Source: Gammaproteobacteria bacterium
GTDB taxonomy: Bacteria > Pseudomonadota > Gammaproteobacteria > UBA12402
Assembly: GCA_028282395.1 (NCBI GenBank)
Contig: JANQHY010000170.1
Coordinates: forward strand, 1-15,641
Direction of reading: 5' to 3'
Length of the DNA: 15,641 nucleotides
Below, piece after piece: positions 1-8,435 of this stretch. A program made the position numbers and the translations under genes. A model generated the notes under the pieces. The model did not search any database, was not told the DNA's origin, and was given only the letters and a program-made list of their open reading frames with translations. Every line of letters begins with the position of its first letter. The first letter of the stretch is position 1.

Positions 1-2
1 CA

Positions 3-1649
3 CAAATTGAGGGGCTGAAAGGTGATGCGCTAAAAAATGCACAGAAACGACTACAGCTAAACCAAAATGTTGAACAGAAGAATTTGACAGCGCAGCTGAT
101 TCGCCACTATTACCGCCAAGGCAACAAACAGATTAAAACCGCTATCGCCCCTTACGGCTATTTTAATCCAAAAATCGAACGTTCACTCCAACATGATGGT
201 AATAACTGGATCGCGACCTATGTCGTTACCCCTGGAACCCCTCTGCGTGTTACTCAACTACATTTGGCAATTAGCGGTAGCGGTAAAAACAACCCGCAAC
301 TGACCGAACTGCTTAAAACCGTTCCGCTCAAACAGGGTGAAATCTTCACCAGCAAACGTTATGAGGATACCACCGAAGCACTATTAGTGCGCGCTCGTCA
401 ACTCGGTTATATTCATGCCAAACTAGTAAAAAATCATATTATTATTGACCGCCATGCCAACACTTGTGTTATCGAAATTGTTCTCGACAGTGGTGCGCGC
501 TACTACTTTGGCCATGCCACCTTCTCAGCATCGCCCTTAAGCACAAAGCTGTTAAACCGGTATCTCAATTTCAATCCTGGTGAAATCTATAGTGAAACAC
601 AATTGATAAATTTACAGCATCAATTAAGCAGTAGCGGTTATTTTTCTGAGGTAAAGGTCACACCACAACTAGACAAGAGTGACAACCAACATATTCCTAT
701 CAAAATTGATCTGGAAAAAAACCACCGCAAGGCTTACGAACTCGGTGCTGGTTACGGTACTGGTACCGGCCCACGTGCAACCATCGGTGTCAACTGGCGT
801 TGGGTCAACCGCTATGGTCACAAATTTAAAGCACAAACACAACTATCGGAAGTCAGTAATAGTTTTTCTGCACAATATATCATTCCTGGCAAACAGCCAA
901 CACGCAATCAATATGCCTTAACCGCCAGCAGTTTCTACATTACACCACAAGATGGCCAAAGTACTGGTCAACGTCTTAGTGTGGGCTATTTAACCCAACA
1001 GGGAGATTGGAAAAATATTTATCAACTGGTCTATCTGCATGAAAGATTCCGCTTTGATGACGATGAACCACATCAAAACAGCAATGCACTCATACCAACA
1101 CTGACTTTTCGCCGCACTAAACTCAATAAACCACTAAACCCAAGTCACGGTAGCGATTTCACCTTACTGCTCCATGCCGCCAGTCATGCTACCTATTCCA
1201 GCTTTGATTTTTTCCAAAGTGACATTAAATATGCCCATTTATTTTCACTCACCCATTATACGCGCTTCCTCCTGCGTGGTGAATGGGGCTACACCACTGT
1301 GCACGAACGCCAGGATCTGCCACTTAGTCTAAACTATTATGCTGGTGGCCCACACAGTATTCGCGGCTATGACAGTTATAAATTTGGCCCGGGACGTTAT
1401 CTTCTCCTCGGCACCGCTGAGTTGCGCCAACGTCTATTTGGCAATATCTGGGCAGCCATTTTTATTGACCAGGGTAACGCCTTTGATAATCTCGATGAAG
1501 GCACTAACCAAGGTATTGGCAGTGGTTTAATTTGGCACTCTCCTGTTGGCCCTATTGCCGTTAGTGCTGCCTGGCATCACAATTATCGTGACAATCGCTT
1601 TGTTAGCAGCAGGCAACCAGAAATCCAATTCACGGTGGGGATGTTATGA
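3..1649 (+). CDS. tamA: TamA, Omp85-family outer-membrane translocation and assembly factor (5' end cut off)
   Basis: This outer-membrane protein works with TamB, which spans the periplasm, in assembling outer-membrane proteins and moving lipid. The reading frame is open from base 3 with no start, so the gene begins left of the window. The visible 548 residues compare with about 577 in E. coli TamA, so only the signal peptide and the first part of POTRA 1 should be missing. The fragment opens with an IEGL motif typical of POTRA 1. POTRA 2 and 3 follow to about residue 240, including a GYFSEV segment, and then alternating strands of the C-terminal beta barrel. The Omp85 lid-loop motif reads SIRGY with the arginine at fragment residue 454, inside GGPHSIRGY. 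A TTG at base 84 can be read as a start but lies inside POTRA 1. The stop overlaps the tamB start as ATGA, indicating translational coupling. The family call is secure from the POTRA-barrel order and the downstream tamB. Confidence 0.9.
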   Translation, partial: QIEGLKGDALKNAQKRLQLNQNVEQKNLTAQLIRHYYRQGNKQIKTAIAPYGYFNPKIERSLQHDGNNWIATYVVTPGTPLRVTQLHLAISGSGKNNPQLTELLKTVPLKQGEIFTSKRYEDTTEALLVRARQLGYIHAKLVKNHIIIDRHANTCVIEIVLDSGARYYFGHATFSASPLSTKLLNRYLNFNPGEIYSETQLINLQHQLSSSGYFSEVKVTPQLDKSDNQHIPIKIDLEKNHRKAYELGAGYGTGTGPRATIGVNWRWVNRYGHKFKAQTQLSEVSNSFSAQYIIPGKQPTRNQYALTASSFYITPQDGQSTGQRLSVGYLTQQGDWKNIYQLVYLHERFRFDDDEPHQNSNALIPTLTFRRTKLNKPLNPSHGSDFTLLLHAASHATYSSFDFFQSDIKYAHLFSLTHYTRFLLRGEWGYTTVHERQDLPLSLNYYAGGPHSIRGYDSYKFGPGRYLLLGTAELRQRLFGNIWAAIFIDQGNAFDNLDEGTNQGIGSGLIWHSPVGPIAVSAAWHHNYRDNRFVSSRQPEIQFTVGML

Positions 1650-4600
1650 GGAAGTTAAAACGTCTACTTTATACGCTTATTGTCATAGTATTGTTACTAT
1701 CTCTACTGCTACTATTTATGGCAACAACACAACCAGGACTACGCCTTACTATTGCTGTGACCAAATGGTTTATTCCAGGAAAATTAACCATTGAACAGGT
1801 GGATGGTCGTGCCATTCACGGCATCAAACTTAGTGGACTCACCTATCAACAACCGCAACAGCAGATAAAAATTGATCACCTACAACTACAAGGTAATCTA
1901 TTAACACTTTTGCGCCACCATTTGACATTGAAGAAATTAACTATTAACCATATTGATTATTATCGCCGCAAAACTTCATCAACAACAGACAAACTGTCAA
2001 AAACAGAAGAGTCTCAGAAAAACAGCTCATCACCATTTACTGTAACTATTCAACAGGCCAACATTGCACAACTACGTATCATTAATGGCGATCATATCAC
2101 TGTCATTAGTCAAATTAACAGCCAGATGAAATTAACCCAGCAACAGTTACAGCTTCAGCAATTACAACTACACCAACAAAATTATACGCTGACTGCAAAA
2201 GGTACTGTTGCATTGACAGCTCCCTTTAACAGCGATCTATCGTTAACGATTGCTGGTCATCTAAATAGTGGTCAAGCAATCAATGGCCAATTAACCTTAC
2301 AAGGCGATAGTCAACAGATGACGCTCGATGGTCTGATGAAGGAACCTTTTATCAGCCACTGGCACGGTAGAGCAAATGACTGGCTAACCGATAATGCCAA
2401 CTTTGATCTCACTGGCCAATGGCAACAGCTGGTATGGATCATCAAAAGAGAGAGCTCGATTGCCAGTAAACAGGGTAAATTTCATCTCCATGGCAACCGG
2501 CAGCACTACAACCTAACATTTGATAGCAATATAAGTGGCAGTCGCCTACCTCAAAGCCGCTGGCATGTTGTTGCCAATGGCAACCTACAACAACTCGACT
2601 TTACTACTATCACCATTAATACGTTAAAAGGGCAATTAAGCGCCAGTGGCCAACTACAGTGGCTACCTACCTGGCAGTGGCAATTTCACTGCCAAGGCAG
2701 CAACCTCAACCCTGGAATTAAATGGCCACAGTGGCGCAGCCTGCTTAATTTTGACACCACGGTTAGTGGCAAATACCAACAACGATTACAGCAACTACAT
2801 TGGCAGATGAAAAGCCTGCATGGCAAATGGTTACAACAACCTCTTAACGGGCAGTGGAAAATGAATTATAGCCCAAATCATTTAACCATTAATCAGGCAA
2901 AATTAACGGTCGGGCAAAATCGTTTAACACTAAATGGTGAGCTTAATCAGCAGTGGCAGCTTAATTGGAAAGTCCATATTCCCAATCTAAAAACTCTCTA
3001 CCCCACCGCTGCTGGTACTATCGAAAGCAGTGGCCAAATGTCAGGCAGTCGTACCCATCCACGTCTACAAACAGACACCACAATTAATAATCTCTACTTT
3101 CGCCACCTGACACTAAAATCCCTTACTGCCAAAACTGATTTACTCTGGCAGCCACAAGGCGATATTAATCTGGCGCTACAGATTCAGCAACTACGCACAC
3201 TAAAACAGACGATTCGTCAGCTCGATCTCACAACAACAGGTAAACTTAACCAACAACAGTGGCAAATGAAAATCGATTCACGGCTATTACAGGCAACGGC
3301 ACAAGCACAAGGCGCATTTGACCTCACCCAGCAGCAGTGGCAAGGTCAGCTTACCACACTAAAAATGCGCGGTGCTGCAAAAGCCAATTGGCAATTAACA
3401 AAACCTCTTGCTATAACACTTGGCCGCCAACAACTGTCGCTATCATCATTCTGTCTAAAAAGCGACCGTCAAGGACAGCTCTGTGGTCAAATCAATTGGC
3501 AAACAAAAAAAGCCTCGCGGGCCCACTTAAAAGCAACACAGATTAATCTCAAAATGCTCGACCCACTCCTGCCAAGCGATTTCCGCCTTAATGCACCACT
3601 CAGTGGTGAGCTCACAATTAACCGCTCTGCTCAAGAGCCATCTGCTCACGGTAAAATAACCATCAGCGTACCCCAATTAGTGTTGGCACGACCACTGTCA
3701 CCAACATCGCCACCAGCTCTTGAATTACAGAACTTGCAATTAACTGCACAGCTAGCTAAACATAACCTGCAGTGGCACCTAACCACTGCTGGCAATAATA
3801 AACTGACTGCAAATATGGCACTTCCCAACTACGATCTGCTTGCAGAGTTCCACGGCAACCAGAAATTAACGGGTGATATAACTTTACATCTAACGGATTT
3901 ACAATCATTACCTCTATTTATTCCTGCCCTACAGCAGAGCCGCGGCCAAATCGATGGTAACCTCAAGATCAGTGGAACTGTCAATCAACCACAACTTTTA
4001 GGCCAGGTAAAATTAACCCAGGGCAGCGCGACCATTCCTAATCTCGGCATGTCTGTTAAAGCAGTGCAGCTAAATAGCACTTGGCAACGTGATCAAAAAA
4101 TTGTGACAACTGGCTCATTGCAGTCCGGTGAAGGAAGTCTGCAAATCAATGCAACGAGTCATTGGCTACCGCCCTTTGATAGCGAAATTAAACTCATTGC
4201 TAAACAGCTGCAGATTATGAATAGCAATGAATATAAAGCCAGCGCGACCGGCCCACTGACTATTACTTATACGCAGCCACAACTCACTATAAAAGGTCAT
4301 TTAACGATTCCTAAAGCCATATTAACACCAAAAACTTTCAGCGGCGTTGAAACACTGCCTGATAATATTACTTATGTATCAGAGGAGAAACAGAACTCAC
4401 AATTGACCCTTGATTTAGGGCTTGATTTAAAGCATATCTTGCTAGAATATCGTGGCTTATCGGCTCAGCTTGAAGGAGCGCTTACCCTAAATAAAACACC
4501 ACAAACCCTACTAACTGCCGTTGGCCAACTTAAAACGACTGAAGGAAGCTACCAGGCTTACGGCCAGGAACTGACGATTGATCGTGGCAATCTTTTCTTC

Positions 4601-5167
4601 AGCGGTGGGGCTATCACTAATCCTGGTATCAATATCCGTGCGGTACGATATATCCAAGCATTAAGTAATTTTAGAAACTACAATAGTGATATGCCACGTT
4701 TGGTTGGGATACAGCTAATAGGCACATTGAAAAATCCATCTGTGAAACTCTTTGCAGAACCCGGCACTTTCTCCCAAGCAAATATTCTCTCCTACCTGAT
4801 ATTAGGAAAAAGTACGAGTAGCGCCACAACTGCACAAGGAAGAGAGCTACTTGTTGCTGCCTCGTCACTCGGCCTAGCGCAGACTGGCCTGGGACAGTCG
4901 CTGGAAAAAACATTTGGCCTATCAGAACTCGGCTTTGAATCCGGTCAAGTATTTGATCAGAGTCAAAAGAGCCTGCAAGATAATACCTCTTTTGTCGTTG
5001 GCAAGAAAATTTCTCCGCGATTAACAGTTAAATATAGTGTCGGATTAATTCTGCCTGTCAATATCTTTGAGGTAATCTATCAACTATCAAAACACTGGCA
5101 TATTCAGACTGATAGCAGCTCAATTGATCGGGGTGCTGATATTATTTATACTATTGAAAGTGGTTAA
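1646..5167 (+). CDS. tamB: TamB, inner-membrane-anchored bridge protein of the TAM complex
   Basis: TamB is a very long, mostly beta protein anchored in the inner membrane. It reaches across the periplasm to TamA and is now viewed as an AsmA-like bridge for phospholipid transport. This copy has 1173 residues, against about 1259 in E. coli. Residues 1-7 are basic (MRKLKRL), followed by a hydrophobic anchor at about 8-26. A long middle of short alternating strands follows, very rich in Gln, Leu and Thr, as expected for a hydrophobic groove. The C-terminal TamB domain (DUF490), roughly 830-1173, is the most recognisable part: it has a GNLFFSGG segment, an SYLILGKS segment and a closing strand set that ends in YTIESG. 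The ATG lies within the ATGA overlap with tamA, and GGTGGGG just upstream can serve as the ribosome-binding site. Identity is confident from the architecture and the neighbour. Confidence 0.93.
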   Translation: MRKLKRLLYTLIVIVLLLSLLLLFMATTQPGLRLTIAVTKWFIPGKLTIEQVDGRAIHGIKLSGLTYQQPQQQIKIDHLQLQGNLLTLLRHHLTLKKLTINHIDYYRRKTSSTTDKLSKTEESQKNSSSPFTVTIQQANIAQLRIINGDHITVISQINSQMKLTQQQLQLQQLQLHQQNYTLTAKGTVALTAPFNSDLSLTIAGHLNSGQAINGQLTLQGDSQQMTLDGLMKEPFISHWHGRANDWLTDNANFDLTGQWQQLVWIIKRESSIASKQGKFHLHGNRQHYNLTFDSNISGSRLPQSRWHVVANGNLQQLDFTTITINTLKGQLSASGQLQWLPTWQWQFHCQGSNLNPGIKWPQWRSLLNFDTTVSGKYQQRLQQLHWQMKSLHGKWLQQPLNGQWKMNYSPNHLTINQAKLTVGQNRLTLNGELNQQWQLNWKVHIPNLKTLYPTAAGTIESSGQMSGSRTHPRLQTDTTINNLYFRHLTLKSLTAKTDLLWQPQGDINLALQIQQLRTLKQTIRQLDLTTTGKLNQQQWQMKIDSRLLQATAQAQGAFDLTQQQWQGQLTTLKMRGAAKANWQLTKPLAITLGRQQLSLSSFCLKSDRQGQLCGQINWQTKKASRAHLKATQINLKMLDPLLPSDFRLNAPLSGELTINRSAQEPSAHGKITISVPQLVLARPLSPTSPPALELQNLQLTAQLAKHNLQWHLTTAGNNKLTANMALPNYDLLAEFHGNQKLTGDITLHLTDLQSLPLFIPALQQSRGQIDGNLKISGTVNQPQLLGQVKLTQGSATIPNLGMSVKAVQLNSTWQRDQKIVTTGSLQSGEGSLQINATSHWLPPFDSEIKLIAKQLQIMNSNEYKASATGPLTITYTQPQLTIKGHLTIPKAILTPKTFSGVETLPDNITYVSEEKQNSQLTLDLGLDLKHILLEYRGLSAQLEGALTLNKTPQTLLTAVGQLKTTEGSYQAYGQELTIDRGNLFFSGGAITNPGINIRAVRYIQALSNFRNYNSDMPRLVGIQLIGTLKNPSVKLFAEPGTFSQANILSYLILGKSTSSATTAQGRELLVAASSLGLAQTGLGQSLEKTFGLSELGFESGQVFDQSQKSLQDNTSFVVGKKISPRLTVKYSVGLILPVNIFEVIYQLSKHWHIQTDSSSIDRGADIIYTIESG

Positions 5168-5194
5168 TAGACAAAATATAAAGGAATAATACTT

Positions 5195-6064
5195 ATGCAA
5201 ACTACTGAAGGTTTTATTAACGTCAGCGGCGGTAAAATCTTTTATCGCAGTTTTGGTGAAATAGACAGCAATAATCCCCCTCTCATTGCTGTGCACGGTG
5301 GCCCAGGATTCTGCCACGATACCTTTGAAGTATTAGCGCCATTAGCAGAAAAGCGTTGTCTTATTCTATACGATCAACTTGGCTGCGGTCGTTCAGATAG
5401 ATCGCTAGATAAAAGTTTATGGTCAGTAGAATACTACGCGACAGAATTAACAGAGATTGCTAATCACTTCAACCTAACAGCTTATCATGTGCTGGGCCAC
5501 TCATTTGGCGCCAGCGTTGCACTCGACTATAGTTTGAAACAGCCCACAGGGTTGCAGCGTCTTATCCTCTCCAGTCCGTTAATTAGTGTAAAAGATTGGC
5601 TGGCAGACACGAATATACGTAAAAAAACACTGCCTGAATCTGTTCAAACAGCCATTGATAAACATGAAGCAGCTAATTCAACAAATAGTGATGAGTACAA
5701 ACAGGCAGTGGAAGTATTTAACCGCCATTTCCTCTGCCGCCTGAATCCGAAACCCGCAATTTATCAAAATGCACTCAAAAAATTTAATCTCGATCTTTAT
5801 CAAACGATGTGGGGCCCTTCTGAATTCAGTTGTACCGGCACACTCTCCTCATATAACAGAGCAACAGAGCTGGATAAACTAACAATACCTACACTACTAT
5901 TATGTGGTGAACAAGATGAAATACGCCCAGAAACCCTAACGCGCTATCTACAACAACTTCCTGACGGTAGTCAACTACATGTATTCCCCGATTGCGCACA
6001 CGGCACCTATCTTGAAGCAACCGATAATTTCATTGATGCGGTTGATCAATTTTTAACAGCCTGA
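5195..6064 (+). CDS. Proline iminopeptidase-like alpha/beta hydrolase (peptidase family S33)
   Basis: This is a 289-residue alpha/beta-hydrolase, probably cytoplasmic since there is no signal peptide. Peptidase family S33 members release N-terminal residues, often proline, from short peptides. The oxyanion motif HGGPG is at 34-38. The nucleophile elbow GHSFG is at 101-105 with Ser103, the acid is likely Asp241 in GEQDE, and the catalytic histidine is His269 in CAHGT. The cap region contains MWGPSEF (205-211), typical of the short proline-iminopeptidase and tricorn-factor type. The ATG is preceded by AAGGA at 5181-5185. It starts 27 bp after tamB on the same strand with no terminator seen between them, so it may be read through from tamAB, although a functional link is not obvious. 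It is convergent with the receiver gene to its right. The substrate cannot be told from the sequence; other S33 enzymes, such as amino-acid amidases, share these motifs. Confidence 0.82.
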   Translation: MQTTEGFINVSGGKIFYRSFGEIDSNNPPLIAVHGGPGFCHDTFEVLAPLAEKRCLILYDQLGCGRSDRSLDKSLWSVEYYATELTEIANHFNLTAYHVLGHSFGASVALDYSLKQPTGLQRLILSSPLISVKDWLADTNIRKKTLPESVQTAIDKHEAANSTNSDEYKQAVEVFNRHFLCRLNPKPAIYQNALKKFNLDLYQTMWGPSEFSCTGTLSSYNRATELDKLTIPTLLLCGEQDEIRPETLTRYLQQLPDGSQLHVFPDCAHGTYLEATDNFIDAVDQFLTA

Positions 6065-6101
6065 CAAAATCTCACTGGCAATACGCATGTATTAGCCAAA
6101 A

Positions 6102-6126
6102 GGCCAATGGTGATTAACCATTGGCC
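6102..6126. terminator. Strong hairpin between convergent genes, likely shared terminator
   Basis: A perfect 10-bp stem (GGCCAATGGT with ACCATTGGCC) encloses a five-base loop. It sits between the ends of the rightward hydrolase and the leftward receiver gene. On the minus strand the stem is followed by TTTTGG, a short U tract. On the plus strand there is no U run, so termination would be stronger leftward. The position and stem suggest it serves both genes. Confidence 0.6.
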
Positions 6127-6145
6127 CTATAGCCCGTAATATTGA

Positions 6146-6559
6146 TTACGCTTGATTCCTGACATACTTTTGAACCCAACCTAAAATGGCTCTATATGGA
6201 ATGGGTTTCAATATTACCTCATTTGCTCCTGCGTCATAGCAGGCCTGCTCAAAGGTTTCCATTTCCATTGAAGCACCAACAATAGGCACCTCATGGTTCT
6301 TAGACTTTGAATTGCTGCGTGCATGTTCAATTAATGCAACACCAAAACCATCGGGCAATCGCATATCTGTTAAAATGAAATCATACAACGATGACTCAAC
6401 AGCAGATTTGCCTGCTTCAATTGATTCAGCAAGCGTAACATTACAGCCCGCTGTTTCAAAGTCTTTAGTGACAAGTTTTTGTTGTAGAAAATTGTCTTCG
6501 ACCAATAGAACCTCCGACTTTTCTAACAACAAATTAGTAGCATTAGACATTGTTTTCAT
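6146..6559 (-). CDS. Stand-alone receiver-domain response regulator (CheY-like)
   Basis: This is a 137-residue protein made of one phospho-receiver domain with no output domain. The acidic pocket is Glu21-Asp22 (VEDN), the phospho-acceptor is Asp65 (LTDMRLPDG), the switch hydroxyl is Ser97 (VPIVGAS), and the conserved lysine is Lys118 (ILKPI). All catalytic positions are present, so it should be phosphorylated by a partner kinase and act by protein contact or in a phosphorelay. I chose the ATG at 6559 because an AGGAGG site lies five bases upstream. An in-frame TTG at 6574 would put that site inside the gene. No kinase is in the window; the nearest regulator is the LuxR-type gene about 800 bp upstream on the same strand. 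A TTGACA at 6736-6741 (minus strand) could be a -35 element but has only a weak -10 (GATTTT). The cellular process controlled is unknown. Confidence 0.85.
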   Translation of the reverse strand: MKTMSNATNLLLEKSEVLLVEDNFLQQKLVTKDFETAGCNVTLAESIEAGKSAVESSLYDFILTDMRLPDGFGVALIEHARSNSKSKNHEVPIVGASMEMETFEQACYDAGANEVILKPIPYRAILGWVQKYVRNQA

Positions 6560-6762
6560 TACTTCCTCCTTCAATAGAGTAGATTCAAAAAATAAGGCAT
6601 TCCAAGAAATGGACGACCTTCTTTACTAAATGAATAAAATGAAAGGTTAAAATCCTTTCCACCGAAAGAGCACATATTTAATACATGGTTAAAAAAATTA
6701 GCCAATGATTAAAAAATCTGTGCACAACTACTAAATGTCAAAAGAACAGCCACTCAAAAGTG

Positions 6763-6789
6763 GTATTAAATCACAAAGCAATTTAATAC
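6763..6789. repeat. 9-bp perfect inverted repeat, adjacent to a second hairpin
   Basis: GTATTAAAT is matched by ATTTAATAC across a nine-base spacer. The last G of this repeat is also the end of a second hairpin, CCACT/AGTGG with a four-base loop, at 6750-6763. In minus-strand RNA the two would stack head to tail just upstream of the TTGACA at 6736-6741. It could be an operator, or the end of a leftward transcript. No strong U run follows, so I do not call a terminator. Confidence 0.35.
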
Positions 6790-7200
6790 TATCGAATTCA
6801 ATGAATATCAAATGAGAACCACTGTAAAACAATAGTACTCTGAATGAGATAACTCACTGCACTTAGAAGATGAGAAATGTTCCTCATGCTGAGCATAAAA
6901 TTGCATCCTATTTACAAGAAAGCAAATACAATGATTTTATGTAGAGCACGCTCTCTTTTACCTAATGACTGAAAAAATAAATTATTAGTCATTATTTTCT
7001 GAAAAAAGAAAATACTCTAAAAGCCCATACTCACAATAAAGTGAGGCTCACGACACACACTAATCAGGTCTTTAAACCGTCTTAATGATCAGGCATTTCA
7101 GTGACAATTGTAGTAAACATTATTGTTTCACTGCATTACAGCAGCTCATCAGTACTACTTATTTATGTAAGCCATCTTGGTTTATTTACATAAGATTAAC

Positions 7201-7234
7201 TTTAATATAGGTGGAATTATTTGTCTATATTAAA
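7201..7234. repeat. 10-bp perfect inverted repeat, possible operator
   Basis: TTTAATATAG and CTATATTAAA are perfect inverted copies separated by 14 bases, so the arms are about 24 bp apart centre to centre, a little over two helical turns. It lies in the gene-free region about 130 bp beyond the stop codon of the LuxR-type gene. It is the longest perfect palindrome I found there and might bind a dimeric regulator. There is no direct evidence of function. Confidence 0.35.
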
Positions 7235-7360
7235 ATAATATTTTGTAAGATATTTTTCATAAGGACTAAAGAAACAAAAGGGCAGAACCAAGGAGTCAAA
7301 CACTTAAAATTTTGATTTTTTTACTTATTTCCAATAAAGAGAATACAATTGATATTGATA

Positions 7361-8185
7361 TCACAATATCACCAAATCACTTGCAAGGTAGATATCAATT
7401 AACTCTGCACGGCTATAGACGGAAAATCTCACTTTAAGATTATTCAGATAGTGCTCAACTGTTTTAGGTGAAAGGCCAATAGCTCGAGCAGTCTCTTTAT
7501 CTTTACGTCCTTGCGCACAGTGCTTCAAGCATTGAAATTCTCTGTCAGTCAGTTCAAAACGCTGCCCTTTGTGAACAATATGATAATGGTCAGTTTTAAA
7601 CTCCTGCATCAATTTCTCACGGTTGAATGGCGCATTAATACCCTCTTCAAGCAAATAGTACTTATCATCACTTCGATTATTCATTTTTATCTTATTTTGA
7701 GCAAGCTGTCTAAACAAGTCATCACTCTTTTCCAAGAAGTAATTTTTAAATTGCGCCAAAACATCCCAATAAGAGAAACAGAAGCGGATCAGGTTTTCAG
7801 AATTTTTAGTAGAAAAAGAGAATCCTTCAATGTAACCATCGCTATGCTCTTCAAGCATTGCCAATGTTCCACCATGGAAACCGTACTCTTTAACCAAGTC
7901 TTCGGCATCTTTATTACTTTCACGCAAAAGGAGATAAAAAATATTATGCAGTTTATTCGCCTCGCTACCATGAATCAATATATCATGCAGTTTGTCATGA
8001 GAACTAATGATATCCTTTTCAACCGCGGCTTTGTTTAACTCAGGATAACTAGTCAAAAAGAACCCCTGATTATCGGGATAGATTCTCTCATAGCAGAAAA
8101 AATCTATATTGGTATTATCAAAAAGCGGCTGAATAAGATCTTTAACATCGCCTTGATGGGCTAGTAAATTATTAATCCCTTTCAT
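7361..8185 (-). CDS. LuxR-type helix-turn-helix transcriptional regulator
   Basis: This is a 274-residue DNA-binding regulator. Residues 210-266 form a clear LuxR/GerE winged helix: LTDREFQCL, then a KDKETARAIGLSPKTVEHYLNN segment, then an SRAELI end. The N-terminal 160 residues have no receiver pocket (no paired acids with a downstream Asp and Lys). A stretch near 100-125 (EYGFHGGTL, then GYIEGFSFST) faintly resembles the autoinducer-binding LuxR fold, but I do not see the usual Trp/Tyr/Asp ligand residues. A linker at about 145-205 is Lys- and Asp-rich. I chose the ATG at 8185, which has GGTGG five bases upstream; an in-frame GTG at 8197 is the alternative. No autoinducer synthase is in the window, so it is an orphan or 'solo' regulator. 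Its signal and targets are unknown. The large gene-free region beyond its 3' end separates it from the receiver gene. Confidence 0.85.
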   Translation of the reverse strand: MKGINNLLAHQGDVKDLIQPLFDNTNIDFFCYERIYPDNQGFFLTSYPELNKAAVEKDIISSHDKLHDILIHGSEANKLHNIFYLLLRESNKDAEDLVKEYGFHGGTLAMLEEHSDGYIEGFSFSTKNSENLIRFCFSYWDVLAQFKNYFLEKSDDLFRQLAQNKIKMNNRSDDKYYLLEEGINAPFNREKLMQEFKTDHYHIVHKGQRFELTDREFQCLKHCAQGRKDKETARAIGLSPKTVEHYLNNLKVRFSVYSRAELIDIYLASDLVIL

Positions 8186-8435
8186 TTTTTCCACCACTTA
8201 GGTTGATAGACTTAAGTTTAACTATATTTTTTGCCTGTTATCTTAACTGATTATAAGAAAGATACTATAAAAATAGCGAATAAAGCGATTTCTTTATTTG
8301 TAATATAAACTATACGAGAAAATGGAAAAATCTCTTACAACGATAAGACTTTAGAGAAGATCTATTTATTAATAAAAGGAATAAGTAACTACCGCACTGC
8401 ACACCTCGAGACTATGAAGTCAGTTACAATAATAA
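8186..8435. other. Intergenic region: likely promoter of the LuxR-type gene and end of tyrS transcript
   Basis: Leftward transcription of the LuxR-type gene should start here. A TATAAT lies on the minus strand at 8250-8255, but no matching -35 is evident. Near the tyrS stop, GACT/AGTC (8410-8421) nests within the outer pair GTAACT (8385-8390) and AGTTAC (8422-8427). In minus-strand RNA this is followed by a T-rich stretch and could end the tyrS transcript weakly. No gene is seen. Confidence 0.35.

Larger units (their letters stand above)
6560..7360. other. Long AT-rich gene-free region with many small inverted repeats
   Basis: About 800 bp separate the LuxR-type gene from the receiver gene, and I find no credible gene on either strand. 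The DNA is very AT-rich and holds many short perfect inverted repeats. The clearest are 6750-6763 (5-bp stem), 6763-6789 (9-bp stem), 6963-6994 (8 bp), 6993-7014 (8 bp), 7030-7045 (5 bp), 7099-7133 (10 bp with a two-base bulge), 7163-7193 (8 bp) and 7201-7234 (10 bp). In DNA this AT-rich, 8-bp repeats are expected by chance, so only the 9- and 10-bp ones deserve weight. It probably contains the receiver gene's promoter and leader, and could hold an untranslated RNA or operators. Confidence 0.5.

Noticed and set aside
84..86. TTG at base 84 as the start of tamA
   Set aside because: The frame is open upstream to the window edge and encodes POTRA 1 residues (IEGL), so this codon is internal.
2096..2200. 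Gln/Leu-rich stretch in TamB as a tandem repeat
   Set aside because: The codons are similar but not a regular repeat unit; this composition runs through the whole protein and fits its beta-rich groove.
6560..6574. TTG at 6574 as the start of the receiver gene
   Set aside because: It would place the strong AGGAGG inside the coding region, whereas that site is ideally spaced for the ATG at 6559.
7351..7370. GATATTG/CAATATC hairpin at the LuxR-type gene's stop codon as a terminator
   Set aside because: The 7-bp stem is AT-rich and no U run follows on the minus strand, so termination is not supported.
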